Shown here: piece after piece, positions 1 through 11,541 of the stretch | Position numbering within the stretch: position 1 is the stretch's first letter | Layout of the letters: each line of letters starts with the position of its first letter | Assembly: GCA_015499995.1 (NCBI GenBank) | Contig: JADNRV010000199.1 | Span: 1-64,000 of the forward strand | Length of the DNA stretch: 64,000 nucleotides | Reading direction: 5' to 3' | DNA from: Flammula alnicola | Lineage: Eukaryota; Basidiomycota; Agaricomycetes; Agaricales; Strophariaceae | Position numbers and translations under genes: made by a program | The notes under the pieces: generated by a model | The model's database searches: none | Seen by the model: the letters and a program-made list of their open reading frames with translations, nothing else | Told to the model about the DNA's origin: nothing

Positions 1-629
1 AGAACGATACCCTTTAGCGACTAGCCGTGGACTAAGGGATCATGTATGAGTGATCTGGAATTTATTTAGTACCTTATCGCTGTGCCTATAGTCATGTGGA
101 CTTGTGGATAATGCTAGATATGCGATTATTTTACCCGATGAATAAATCTAGTCCCTTTGATAAAAAGTTGTAGAGACATTACGACCAGAATCTGCCTTTT
201 TCGTGTGTTGTCGCCAAATTAGGCATGCATGCCGCGCAGTGCCGGGAGCAGACTTGCCGCTCAGCCGAGTGTGGTCTGCGAATTGTGAGTCGGATGTGAG
301 TGCGCTGCCACTGAGTGTGGTCTGGTGAGAGTGACAGTCGTTAGTTGTATATCCCCGCGATTATTTTACCTGACGAATAGATGTTTTGCTCTCTTGTTTT
401 CAAGTTGAGCGTGAGGCATACTTGTATACTTATTGCGCCCGATCTCGGCGCGATCATGGGTCAACTTGTCAAGAGAGCAAAACAGGAGACTCGGAGTCTA
501 CCACTGCAAATAGCACTCCTGCCCCTGTTGCACGTCCATCCAACCGTACTTATGTGTCGTCAGTTTCTGCCATATCCTCCTCCTTGACACTCTCGCCCTC
601 GTATTTATTTAAGCAGGTAGTGACGCGCT
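1..629. other. Intergenic region with short direct repeats
   Basis: No coding region could be supported here. A 26-base direct repeat with three mismatches (core GCGATTATTTTACC) occurs at 122-147 and 357-382, and a GAGTGTGGTCTG motif recurs near 268 and 314. These may be remnants of an old repeat element or part of the SPX-RING gene's upstream region. Short reading frames at 381-691 overlap the start of the following gene and show no recognisable protein. Confidence 0.4.
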
Positions 630-2597
630 ATGCATTTTTCAAAGACGTACAGTCAGCTTTTGTTGAGTCTGCCCCCGGACCTTCGGGATAATGCCATCCA
701 GTACCGCCAAGTCCGTGGGCTCTTATCCTGTATCTCATCTCTTGCCTGGAGTTTCTAATATATATTTTCATTTTTTTGTGTAGCTCAAGAAAATCATCAA
801 CCAGATCGTGACCGAGCTGTCGTCTCTCGGCCTGAGGCCAGCACTTTTGCACGAACTTATCGAGGCATCCGATGATCATACAAATTTGACCGAGGCTCAC
901 CGACTTGAAGAGCCCTCTGCAGATACTTCGAATGAAGGGGAAGGAGGAGATCACAGCTCTGGCAGTCTGATCAAGCTCTCTTCCCCTAGGGCAGTGTACG
1001 AGCTCAACAGCAGTTCTGGCAGGATCGAGCCCCAGCTGCGAATATGGCTCGGTGTCCCTTCGCCTGAAGTTACGTTGCCCCACAGTGAGGACTTGCCCAA
1101 GACGTATGGGAGGCCCGAAACGCCAGAGGATGAAGATGAGAATGGATTCTCTGCTACCACTGCGTCCGCAATTAATGGTCACACGACCTTGTTGTGGGCC
1201 TTGCAGCAACGTCATTTTGGGGAGGATGTCCCTGGAAATGAGGCGTTAGAGCAGGTTGATTCATCGCCTAGTCAGAATGCTGATGCAAGGTGCGTCTTTC
1301 TTTCGTTGTGGACCTCGTTGGCGTTGGTGCTCATGGTCTCCTATTGCATCCAGTGTGCAACTTTTCGACCCCTTGAGCAATGATTCCTCACACACGATCT
1401 CTGGGTATGCAGCCGGGCAAGAGATCGTTATACCACTCGTCCATGATACCGAATTTTACAATATGCTGTCTATGATGCTCGAGGCGATATCGGAGCATCT
1501 GACTACTATACATTCTGACTTTGTGAAGTCGCTGGAAAGCTTGTCGCGGACTATCGCTGATTCAGCTCACCCTGCGTCAGTCGCGGCGAGGTTCCATCCG
1601 TTCTCTGGTATATCGGCAGATGCTGGCGCTGTGCGCGTCAGAACGGGCGACTTGAAGGTCGGTTGTCAAATTTGAGCGCATGAGGTTGCTCACAGAGTTT
1701 TATTCTTGTAGAGCGACTTATATTCCTGGAGAGAGATATTCCAGATCTATGTCGAGACGGAAGTGTTTGAAAGCGTGGAGGAGGTTACCAGAGGAGAGAG
1801 GACGGTGGAGGAGAGCGAGAAGCGGCTGCAGCAGTTTGCTGAGCGAGTCACCCAGCATGGTCTTGGGGATCGTAGGAAGTTCAAGCTGAAGCAGAGCATT
1901 GAGGCGCTGGAGACGTTTTTGAGCCTTAACTTATTCATATTGAACATCAAGAAGGTGAGTAGCACTCCGGTCGAGGTCTTGCAGGTCGTTTAATTGTCGG
2001 TCGGTTGTAGTTCTCGCATGCGAACTCGGAAGCTACTCGGAAGATTCTCAAAAAACACGCAAAGCGCACCGCGCTCTTCTTTCCTGGCCTCCAGCCTGGG
2101 ACGTCGGCGGCGGAGGGCACACCTGCACCACTGCTCGCTCTTGTCGCCGCCAATACGACACCGTTTTCGCTGCCTCGCATTCTGGTGCAGGCGATAGGCG
2201 AGACGCTACTGCCGATTATCCCCTCGGTGGAAGACTATTCGTGCCTAATCTGCACCAGCATCGCGTTCAAACCCATTAGACTGAGCTGCGGGCATCTGTT
2301 TTGCGTGCGCTGCCTTGTTAAGATGCAGAAGCGGCAGAGCGAGAAGTGTCCAATGTGTCGGGCGCCTTCGGTTTTGGTCGCTAATCGGAGTAGGTCCTGT
2401 GGTTATGTTGGGCCTTGAGTGTTGGAATGCTGATTTTTTTGTTCGTAGGTAATGTGGATTGGGCGTTGCTTAATTTCATGCAAGATTGGTTCCCGCTAGA
2501 GTCCAAGGAGAAACTGAAGAGTAACGAGAAGGAAGCTTCAGAAGAGGAGCTACGAGAGATGGGTATTGACCCCAATGAATCGTGTTGCGCGATGTGA
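630..2597 (+). CDS. SPX-RING E3 ubiquitin ligase
   Basis: Six exons fit one reading frame: 630-710, 784-1289, 1354-1657, 1712-1954, 2011-2389 and 2449-2597, giving 553 residues. The N-terminus starts MHFSKTYSQLL and, with the helical segment FKLKQSIEALETFLSLNLFI (exon 4) and KILKKHAKRT (exon 5), forms a split SPX domain, the fold that senses inositol pyrophosphate/phosphate status in eukaryotes. A C3HC4 RING follows (CLICTSIAFKPIRLSCGH, then CVRC and CPMC), so the protein should transfer ubiquitin. The SPX-then-RING order matches plant NLA/BAH1 and fungal RING-14 proteins. A long acidic, serine-rich insert separates the SPX halves, as is common in fungal versions. The start was chosen because SPX domains begin at the N-terminus and the first intron keeps phase. 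The RING is seen directly; the phosphate-signalling role is inferred from the family. Confidence 0.85.
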
Positions 2598-2838
2598 TCT
2601 GGTGTTGTTTTGTTACTGAATGGCCTCTATGGAATATTCTATGGTGGAGGATAATTCGTGTTTTTATATATATCTTTGTATCTTCTATCGTATCTAGTTA
2701 GTGATTTGGGTCCTGGATACAGGTAGGAGAGGAGGGGCTAGGAGGTTGTGGTGCACATCTGATGCAGGAAATTATGAGCATTACTGTAGGATTTATAATA
2801 ATTTTTCATCCATGACGTTCTTGGCTTTCACCGTCCCG
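2598..2838. other. Intergenic region between convergent genes
   Basis: The 241 bases between the stops of the SPX-RING and release-factor genes are AT-rich (tatatatat near 2664) and hold the two 3' untranslated regions. No other feature is visible. Confidence 0.5.
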
Positions 2839-4393
2839 TTACTGCGCCTCGTCCAGCATGTCCAGCATGATAGATTCGTTGTGGTGCTTCTCCACAGCAT
2901 CGATAAATATTTGGAGGCCGTCGCCTTCCATGACTGAAGTTAAGTTCTTCATCGTCAGTCCGATGCGATGGTCCGTTACACGATCCTATCATCGCCATTG
3001 TAAACTTAGAAAAGGCTAAAGAAAGGAAGGATAAATTACCTGAGCGTAGTTGTAGGTCCTAATCTTTTCACTTCGGTCAGCACCGCGCACGAGGTTCCTG
3101 CGTGATGCTCGTCGCTCCTCCATCTCGCGGGTAAGTTTTCGGTCCATTAATCGAGATCGTAAGACTTGGAAAGCGCGTCTTCGGTTCTGTAAGACAAATG
3201 TTAGTCGGCTATGACGAGATAAATATGAGAAAGGAAGTAAAGTACCTGGTGCTGACTGCGTTCATCCTGCATGGACACTGTTATCCCCGTAGGTATATGG
3301 GTCAAACGGACAGCTGACTCTGTTTTATTGACGTGCTATGCGAGATATTTGAGTTCACAAATATTGAGAGATTGTCGGCGATGAGTACCTGGCCCCCAGC
3401 ACCGCGAGAGCGCATGACCTCAAGCTTAATATCATCCATTGAAAACAGTTCCTCGTCATGCGCATCCGTTTCTTCTGCCAGTGGGAGGACCTGAGATGGC
3501 GTTATTTCACGGCTCGGGACCTGGGAGTACTTTACTGGACACTCACAACTATGGCTACAGTGCTGGTATGTGTTCTTCCACTGGCTTCGGTGGCAGGCAC
3601 GCGTTGCACGCGGTGGACACCACTCTCCCAGCGTAACGCATCGTATGCACCGTCCCCTTTGAACTCGACGATGGCATCCTTTATTCCACCACCCTCGGTG
3701 TCGTTTTTGGCCACGATGGATGCCTTCCAGTGGGTGTTATTGGCAAGGCGTTGGTACATACGCAGCAGGTCTGCCAGAAACAAGCTAGACTCTGAGCCTC
3801 CGACGCCTGATTTGAGTTCCATGAGAGCCGACAGATGCTTTGTGGTAGAAGGTGGGATGAGCAAGGAAGGGAATGTGTTTTGGACAATGTCTGCGAGGGT
3901 AGTTGAGAGTGAATTGATTTCATCCGCAGCTAGAGAGCGCATCGACGGATCTGGGTCATCGAGAAGGGCAACAGTCTCTTGTAATTGCTACTATTATGAC
4001 GTTCTGTCAAGGGCCATTTTAGAAAAATAGCAGTAGAATAATCGAACCTCTCGAGTTTCTTTCCACAAAGACCAAGCAGTCCCGAGATTCTCTGATTCTT
4101 TAAGCTGCCTCAGACGTGATATATCTTCCGGCGAGGACATTTCCTCTGATATCTGTGCAGCCCACGGGTTAGCAAACATTTTTCAACCAAGTAGTTGCAA
4201 GAAGACGTGCCTCAGAAAGAAGTTTTGCTCGCTCGGCGACGCGGCTTTGGACGACGCGCAGCAAGCGAGCATTGTCTGTATCAAATTTCTCGACAACCTC
4301 TAGAGTGTTTTTCCTAGATTCATTGGGTGCTACAGCCGCGAAAGCGCGGGTACTTCTGAGGACTAGTGGGCGGATTGACCGCGACAGGAACAT
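2839..4393 (-). CDS. Mitochondrial peptide chain release factor 1
   Basis: A multi-exon gene read on the minus strand. The N-terminus ([18 protein letters not shown]) is rich in Arg and Ser with no acids, a typical mitochondrial presequence. Next come a helical region, the PCRF domain ([20 protein letters not shown]) and the class I release-factor catalytic GGQ motif at 3389-3397 on the minus strand, followed by [15 protein letters not shown] and QDERSQHQ. The C-terminal part runs [13 protein letters not shown] and ends DMLDEAQ. The protein releases finished polypeptides from mitochondrial ribosomes at UAA/UAG. An intron interrupts the gene directly after the GGQ glutamine. A longer reading frame reaches 4474, but Met at 4393 is preferred because it begins the presequence. 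The gene is divergent from the CSC1 gene, about 100 bases away. Confidence 0.88.
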
Positions 4394-4495
4394 AAGAGGA
4401 AGAGAGAAGACGAGTTGTTTGTCTCCCATGAATTTACCAAACATCGCGGGTGTCGAGCGACGTGCAGGCGACATTCATCTCGACGACCACACATC
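4394..4495. promoter_or_regulatory. Bidirectional promoter region
   Basis: This short gap separates the divergent starts of the mitochondrial release factor gene and the CSC1-like gene and must contain, or overlap, both promoters. No TATA box is obvious. The assignment rests only on gene order. Confidence 0.4.
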
Positions 4496-7400
4496 ATGGC
4501 GAGCAGCGTATTCGCCGCCCTCTTTGCCGCCCTCATCGGCGACGAAGATGACGACGGGGGCAACAAACTTCCCCCAGGAACTCCTCCTACCAGTAAGTCT
4601 TTATATTTTAAGTATTAGGAGCCGAGCTCATAGTATTTACTGTATGCCACAGTGACATTCGAGGGGCCATGGTTCACAACTCAGCTCACAATCTCTGTCG
4701 CCATCGGCGTAACTTCATTTCTGCTGTTCTCGTATTGCAGGAAGCGATGGCCTCTTCTTTTCGCTCCACGAACCAAACTCAAAGGTTGGTACTTTAAACC
4801 TCCATGCGCAGCGATATTCTTTAATGTCAACTAGGATTCTCTCCTCATGAGGCTCACGCACATCAAGCATTCTTTGGATGGATAATGCCTACAATCAAGA
4901 CTTCAGAATTCACGGTTCTTCAGATTGTTGGCTTGGATGCCGCAGTGGTGCGCATCATGGTTATGTCTGCGATACATTGAATTTATCTCGTTTCCCAGCT
5001 GCTCAACTTCTTCAAAATGTCGTTCTATCTCTTTTCTGTTTGCTCTATGCTCGCGGTAGGCATACTCATGCCGATCAACTGGATGGTATGGACTTCGCGC
5101 TTTCCACATCTTCCGACGCTCAGTTCATTCTAGCACAATAAAGACCTCGACGATGATGACGACTGGCCAGGAGATGAAGATTGGCCTACCATCCGGGCTC
5201 GTGCGACAGATCCTCCCACCAATCATACTATACCTCCTGACTGGTTGGATCTCATCAGCGACGCCAACACATATCTCTCAGTCCACCTCATGTTTACTTA
5301 TCTCTTCACCCTTCTGGCCCTCTATTTCGTCTACAAGAACTACAGAAGATTCATTCGCTCTCGTCAGCTCTTCTCTCTTGAGCTCGTACACTCAATACCC
5401 GCACGGACTGTCCTGGTTACCAATCTTCCCAATCATCTCCAAGGCGAACGAACCTTGGCCGAGTACTTCGAGAATATGGGAATGGCAGTTGAGAGCGTTA
5501 CGGTTTGCCGAGAAGTTGGAACCTTGAAGACTTTGTTGGACCGAAGGACTAAGGCCCTGCTAGCATTGGAAAGGGCATGGGTCAGTTATGTCGGCAATCC
5601 AAGTAACGTGGAAGAATATGATCCAGAGGACAACGGCCTTCCTCTCATAGACGCGGATATAGAAGGCGGACAACAGCCGCAGAATAAGCTTGTCGTACCA
5701 CATCGCCATCGACCGACAATTCGACCTGGGTGGTTTAAACCGAAGGTCGATGCGCTTGAATACCTAGAAGCACAATTCAAAGAAGCGGACGAACTGGTCA
5801 AGAAGAAGCGGAGATTGGGTAAATTCAAGTCTACTGGAGCGGCTTTTGTTACCTTTGAGAAGATGTCCAGTGCAGTAAGCATCATTTGATCAAACTCGTA
5901 AACTTGATGCTGAATCTTCGTTACATAGCAAATCGCGGTTCAAGTCGCTCATGCACCCAATCCCTACCAAATTACGACATATCCTGCACCAGAGCCTCGC
6001 GATATCGTATGGTCCAACATGGCTCCTTCGAACGCGAATATCCAATTACGCGATGTCTTTGTCTTGGCTACTATGGGCTTGCTGCTTTTATTCTGGTTCT
6101 TCCCTATCACGGCCTTGGCCAGCTTGTTGAGTTATAAGGAGATCAAGAAAGCCATGCCTTGGCTGGGCAGACTCATTGATTCTAATGATCAAGTGAGGGC
6201 AATTGTGCAAAACTCTTTGCCCAGTGTGGCTATGATCACACTCAATGCATTTTTACCATTTATGCTGGAAGGTGAGGGTTTCTGTCCTTCGTCTGCCTAT
6301 TTCAATCTTTTTGACCTGAAACGTAGGTTTGACATACGTGCAGGGATATAGAGCTAGAAGTTGGGTTGAGTATTCGCTACTCAAAAAGTGCGTGCTTATC
6401 GTGCGGGTTTGGCATGACGATTATTAATCTTGCTCAAGATATTTCTTGTTCCTCCTCATCAACGTTGTGTTCATCTTCCTCCTTGCAACAACATATTGGC
6501 AACTCGTCCGCGATCTTGCGAATTCTCCAGCGAAGGTTCCCGAAAAGCTGGCACAAGCATTGCAGGCCGGTCGCGCTAGGTATGTGGTATCCTTCCTTCT
6601 TTTTTTAATGAACGCTCATTCGGCGAAAAGGCATTTCTTCCTATCATATGTCATCCTTCAAGGTGCTCCATATTATGGTCTCTCGTTTAATCAAGTTTTA
6701 ATAGTCGCCCCGTAGGCATTGGCATCATGCCCTTGCAACTCCTCAACTTGGGAGTTATCATACCTCGTGTCTTCTACCGCATGTTTTATACGCGCACCCC
6801 ACGAGGTACTGCTACATCTATGGCATGTCACGACTGCGTTAATTATTCGTCATAACAGATTTCGCGGAACTTAACGCACCTCCTATGATCAACTATGGCG
6901 TCGTTTATCCCCAGGCCATATTGATGTTTGTCATCACGATGCTCTACAGTGTCGTCCAGCCTCTTATCGTCATTTTCGGCGCAATCTACTTCGGAGTTGC
7001 ATATGTCGTCTACAAATACAAACTTTTATTTGGTAAAGGAATTTCGTTCCTGTGTCCCAATAAACTACTCATTTCATTCATTTAGTGTTCTACAAGCCAT
7101 ACGAATCACAAGGTCAAGCCTGGCCGATAACATTCATTCGCCTCATCTGGGGTGTTGTTATTTTCCTCCTGTTCATGATCGGCATCTTCATCCTCAGGAA
7201 ATCTTATATTCTATCTTCCCTCCTTGTGCCGCTATTGATTGGCACGGTCGCTTGGTCTTGGTATGTCGACAAATCGCTCCAACCTCTGAGCAAGTTTGTC
7301 GGTTTGAGCTCGGTCTTTGAAGTCCAGCGGGGAGAGGAAACCGCTGATGTGCTTCGTCTGAGAGCCGGACACCCTGTAACCTGGTCGCAAAGGTCGGTCA

Positions 7401-8287
7401 TTTTGAACGTCTATTAAATGCAAACCTCTGACCTGCATGACTTTAGTAATCTCAACAGAAGACGATATGCCCAGAACGATGATACCCTATACGTTGCTCC
7501 AGAAGACGAGCGAACGGACTATGTGTGTTTTAGTTTTTTGTAGTCTCTTCAATTACTAACTCTTTTGGTTCAGTCACAACCTCCGATGGCAAATTGGTAC
7601 AGCGGAGTTTTGAAGTATGTGCCTTTTGAAATTTCTTATAGATTCGTTGCTAACGGAGGCGTTAGCACTGGCAAACGTCGATATGGACATCCCGCTCTTA
7701 ATGGCGTGCTACCCGAACCTTGGCTGCCCTTGAAGAAAGGACAGACTCTCGTGAACAATGATCGGAATGGAAGCCAGCGCCCGCATAAAGAACCCGGAGA
7801 CCAAGCTGTTGTGTTGACTCTACGAAAACGATATAGCATCGCCCGCGGCAGAGGCAGAAGGCAACAGTCACAGGACAGCGGCGGAGAAGCCGCTACTGCG
7901 GGACCTTCGACTCTTGCAGGGTTCGACGGCACTACCGCACCTGTTGCAACCGACCCTACTGCCGTGATCGATCCATGGCAAGATACTGGACGCCAACCCC
8001 AGAGGGAGCCGGTTCTCAGCCATCGCCTGAGCTACGATCACGCATCCGGAGTGATTATGCTTCCTGATCATGACTGGTTAGGGGAGGAGGATAGTGAGGA
8101 GGAAGACTATGGAACTGAGAACGGACTGGATCACTCTGTGACTGAGTCCATGCTTAGCGAAAATCCGGTCACGGCGCCTCCAGCTGGTCCGGGTCAACCT
8201 CTCTCTAGGTTATCACGCTATGGGACCTACTTCCACCATCCCGAGAGAAGACGGCAAAGTGTGCCTGGCGCTTTCCCTGCGAGATGA
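4496..8287 (+). CDS. CSC1/OSCA-type osmosensitive cation channel
   Basis: More than ten exons join into a polytopic membrane protein of the CSC1/OSCA/TMEM63 family, mechanically or osmotically gated calcium-permeable channels. Visible parts in order: a short N-terminus with a first transmembrane helix (ISVAIGVTSFLLFSYC), two further early helices (SFYLFSVCSMLAVGI; LMFTYLFTLLALYFVY), a long cytosolic RNA-recognition-like domain (RTVLVTNLPNHLQGERTLAE, to about 5875), then the DUF221/RSN1_7TM helices, for example DVFVLATMGLLLLFWFFP, FLLINVVFIFLLATTYW and ILMFVITMLYSVVQPL. The C-terminal tail (7640-8287) is hydrophilic, with acidic and Ser-rich stretches, as in fungal members. The first exon (MASSVFAALFAALIG) joins through an intron at about 4592. 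No frameshifts or in-frame stops were needed. Plasma membrane location is inferred from the family. Confidence 0.87.
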
Positions 8288-8370
8288 TCATGATACTGCA
8301 ACTCCGGATAATTCCTTTTTTTTGTTCATTTCTCTCATACCCCGTTTATTAGTCGCGCAATGTAATTTTG

Positions 8371-8490
8371 AGCAAGTAGTATACAATTCAATGTCTTTTT
8401 GCTTTCCATAGTTCACGTCAAATAATATGTTCCACCTTCACGGTGTCTCATTGCTTCTCTCTGATGGTTTCTCCCTTCTTCCACCGTCTG
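8371..8490. repeat. Diverged copy of sequence at 9206-9325
   Basis: Both stretches start AGCAA..TAGTATACAATTCAA, continue with a CTTTTTGCTTYCC-like run, a GT..ATTCCACC motif and finish GGTTTCTC..TTSTTCCACCGTC. The 9206-9325 copy covers the 3' end of the proteasome-chaperone gene, so 8371-8490 looks like a worn duplicate of that 3' end, flanking the small unknown gene between them. Confidence 0.55.
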
Positions 8491-8553
8491 GACTGAATCA
8501 ACATGTAGGTACTGGACGCCGCTCCTCAGCAAGTGCTAAAAATCACCAACGAC

Positions 8554-8885
8554 ATGGCTACTGCGGCAGAGCTGAGGGTCCATGCCCTGGAAGCTGCACG
8601 TAAGTAGCTTTACTTTTCTATTGCTATGCCGTCTCATTCATGTTACATGTAGTTTCCGCTTCATTATTTGGCCATGCGAGTGGAGACTTCGTGTTCATTG
8701 ACAGTCACTTCGAGGATCGTACGGGTTGGCAGGCGAGACAGAACCACGTTCAGGGGAACACGAATGGCATTCAACCTACGCTTGGTGCTCGCCTTGTTGC
8801 GGTAGAGAATCACGTTCAGGCAATCAACGACCGCCTTCATGCGCTCGATCGCTGCGGCGAGAATCGTCTCGCAGGTGGTCACTGA
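8554..8885 (+). CDS. Small hypothetical protein
   Basis: Two exons (8554-8599, 8653-8885) join in phase across a clean GTAAGT..TAG intron to give about 92 residues starting MATAAELRVHALEAAL and ending LDRCGENRLAGGH. The first exon may extend upstream in frame to about 8510, which would need another splice. Alanine/leucine-rich heptads suggest short coiled coils. I recognise no family. The gene lies between a worn duplicate and the 3' end of the proteasome-chaperone gene, so it may be a decaying local duplicate rather than an active gene. Confidence 0.3.
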
Positions 8886-9255
8886 TCAGCAGCCTGACAG
8901 AAACCCTGGCTGTTAGTACTATTTTGCATGCGCATGGACAATTCAATTAGGTACCTTATACATAGCATTATATCAACACCATCTCGCACTTTCCAGCTTC
9001 TGTAGATTACTTCCGTTAGTGCACGTTGATACATAGGCGAGGAACGTCATCGGATCCGGTTTTTTGGATAATGGACAGGAGGCTGGGGCGAGGCTCCAGG
9101 ATTATATGTCGCTTGAAGAATTGGGCTTCTGAGGCTGAAAGAGGTGAGTCAAGCTCGATACCGTTCACGAGGATCCCAATGGACATCTCTGCGTGTTCGA
9201 TTCAGCAACTAGTAGTATACAATTCAACAAGTCTCTTTGCTTCCCGTGGATAGGT
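8886..9255. other. Intergenic region, nothing recognisable
   Basis: No protein, RNA or element could be supported in this stretch, apart from the start of the duplicated block at 9206-9325 that continues into the next gene's 3' end. Confidence 0.4.
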
Positions 9256-10304
9256 TCAAATGTACATTCCACCCTCGCCGATCTCAGTGGTTCGCTTTGG
9301 CGGTTTCTCGTTTGTTCCACCGTCCCGAGGCTGCCAAGAACGCGTGCTGCTTTCACCAAGAGCTTGGAATGCCAGTTTCTGTGCGGTATTTACAAGGTGT
9401 GCAGGCCACTCGACGTCGTCCTGGGCGAGATGGGAGAAGTTTGAAGGAGAAATTTGTTTTGGGGATGGTTGAGGAATGTGGGGTGACGGAAGCAGGACGA
9501 GCGTCCCGGGCACATCGCCGATGCCAAGAATAGAAAGGAAAGAAGCAGAGGTGGACTGGAGGAGGTTGGGAGGCGAGAATAATTCGGCTTCCTTGTCCTG
9601 GAAGGCATATCAGTTTTTTGGGACGTCACTTTCTTGAACCGGCACTCACTAAAAATTCCGTGTTTTCAGAGGTGGAAAGGTAACGAAGAGGAGCTTCGTG
9701 AAATGCTGTTGTTGTGTCAGAAGCATAGGTGGGGAAGGGATAGGAATCAAACAGGGAAACACTTGGTTGGTTTCAAGTAAGTGACCCAGTAAATTATTGT
9801 TCATTCGAAAAATACCTTTTCGGCTTGACAGACTCTAGTATGTTGGTCGCATACGGGTGCATGGCATAAAGAGGTAACTTGGACAACGCCTCCGAGATAA
9901 TAACGTTGGATTGTGTCCATTTGGGGTTGAATACTAGTCCAATCTTGTTCCTGTAAGCCCCGACCCATCGTCAGGGAGAGAGGAGAAACATACCTGTACA
10001 CCGTTGACCAACACAGAAGCCGTCTGTTCACCAAGATCAGCGCCCTTCGCCCAATATTTTCCCGCGTCGCCCGACGCAATGGCCAGACATTTCCCTGGAG
10101 TTATACTACCAAGGATCTTGACCTCGATCTTCACGTCTTCAGGCTGAGGTGACTTGACGCCAAGGGGATTGACCTCGTCCTCCTCCTCGTCTGATTCGAT
10201 CGCGTAGCGGGGTGGAACTGTGTCGGAAAGCGGATCAATATCCTGATTATGGTTGGATATAGGCAATTATCTGTGAATGAGCTGAAACAGAGCTGACGTA
10301 CCAT
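9256..10304 (-). CDS. Probable proteasome assembly chaperone 1
   Basis: A minus-strand gene whose first coding exon appears to be the ATG alone (10302-10304), spliced to 10242 so the protein begins MDIDPLSDTVPPRYAIESDE. Later segments read IGLVFNPKWTQSNVIISEAL, LYAMHPYATNILESVKPK, SLFDSYPFPTYASD, LLQSTSASFLSILGIG and LLPSPHIPQPSPKQISPS, and the protein ends EIGEGGMYI. This pattern matches my memory of the mushroom PAC1/Pba1-type proteasome assembly chaperone, which helps build the 20S alpha ring. That family match is recalled, not computed. An alternative unspliced start exists at 10266 (MPISNHNQ). The gene is divergent from the Cdc4-like gene. Confidence 0.55.
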
Positions 10305-10623
10305 TCCAGTGGTATAAAGCAGGAAGAAAGATACTCTCGATTACATAATTCTAACTTTATCGCCCACGACCACAACGAACTTTCAAGTTCAATTTCAACT
10401 CATACAGGATACACTCCGTGATGGCTTCAAGATGCACAATGTTCCGGGATATTGAGGACAGTTGTCCAAGTTGAAGATACTAGTATACATTTTCACTCTT
10501 GCCCCATGCCGAGCGCCGAACATGGATGCTATTGTCATCTGCACATAATACGCACAAACAAGTTTCCGCGATTGGGACTCTCTGCCCATGCTCAACGTTC
10601 CATAATTATAAGTACAACATACC
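10305..10623. promoter_or_regulatory. Bidirectional promoter region
   Basis: A 319-base gap between two divergent genes, each of which appears to place only its ATG in the first coding exon. It must hold both promoters and 5' leaders. No conserved box was identified. Confidence 0.4.
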
Positions 10624-11321
10624 ATGGTGAGTGTGCTCTAATCTGTGAAGTCATAATCTGACCACATATTTCAGAGTGACAACGCAGGTCCGCCCCTCTT
10701 CAATTTCCTCCTGTTAGCAATTATTAACAGCTAGAATGATAGAATACAAGGAAGCATTCGCTCTCTTCGATAAACGAGGCACAGGCGCCGTTCCAAGGGA
10801 GACACTAGGCGATCTTTTACGCGCATTGGGTCAGAATCCAACTCAGACGGAAGTTGCAGAGATCGTGGCTTCGGCACCACGAGATGGTACGCGTTCTTCT
10901 TGTCTTTCCATCAGCTTAGGACTAAATTCCACTTCGCGGGCGCAGTTGACTACAAGACGTTCTTGACCATCCTGAACCGACCGGATGGCTTCAAACCTGC
11001 TGGAACACCAGGTGTGTTTATCGCGTTTTCGTGTGTGGAACTCACAGAATCTGACTTGCATGTCCAGAGGAGTTCATTCGCGGTTTCCAAGTATTCGACA
11101 AGGAAGGAAACGGTTTCATCGGTGCTGGGGAGCTGAGATACGTCCTTACACAGCTTGGCGAGAAGATGACAGATGAAGAAGTTGATGAATTGCTGAAGGG
11201 TGTCCAAATCGGAGCGTGAGTTGGCCCATCTTCGCGATATTCCGTTTCCAAAGCTCATAATGGTTCTAGGGACGGTAACGTCAACTACGAGTCATTTGTG
11301 CGCACAATCTTAAGCCAATAA
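10624..11321 (+). CDS. Myosin essential light chain, Cdc4/Mlc1 type
   Basis: Six exons (10624-10626, 10675-10687, 10731-10886, 10946-11011, 11068-11215, 11270-11321) total 438 bases and give 145 residues beginning [20 protein letters not shown]. It has four EF-hand-like units: a degenerate first loop ([12 protein letters not shown]), [13 protein letters not shown], then [20 protein letters not shown] and the closing [13 protein letters not shown]. The spacing and the [16 protein letters not shown] segment match fission yeast Cdc4 and budding yeast Mlc1, which bind IQ motifs of type II and type V myosins and act in cytokinesis. The length is normal for the family. The first coding exon holds only the start codon. 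The loops lack several calcium ligands, as is usual for essential light chains. Confidence 0.88.
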
Positions 11322-11541
11322 AGTGTATACCATCTGGCGCTCCTCATTACTTATTTGTCCCATAGCTGTGTGCAATATTACTCCGATCCCTGTGCAATTC
11401 ATGAACTCAAATCTAGCCATCGATGAGAAACGCATGCATGCGGAGTTGGCTAATTAAGAATGCATGCTTGCCCCAAGGAAAGAAACAGTACAATATAATT
11501 TACTGAGACAAAGCTAGCAACTGGATGGGGGCGTTCTAGAT
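11322..11541. other. Intergenic region between convergent genes
   Basis: A short interval between two convergent stops; only 3' untranslated sequence is expected and nothing else is seen. Confidence 0.5.
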
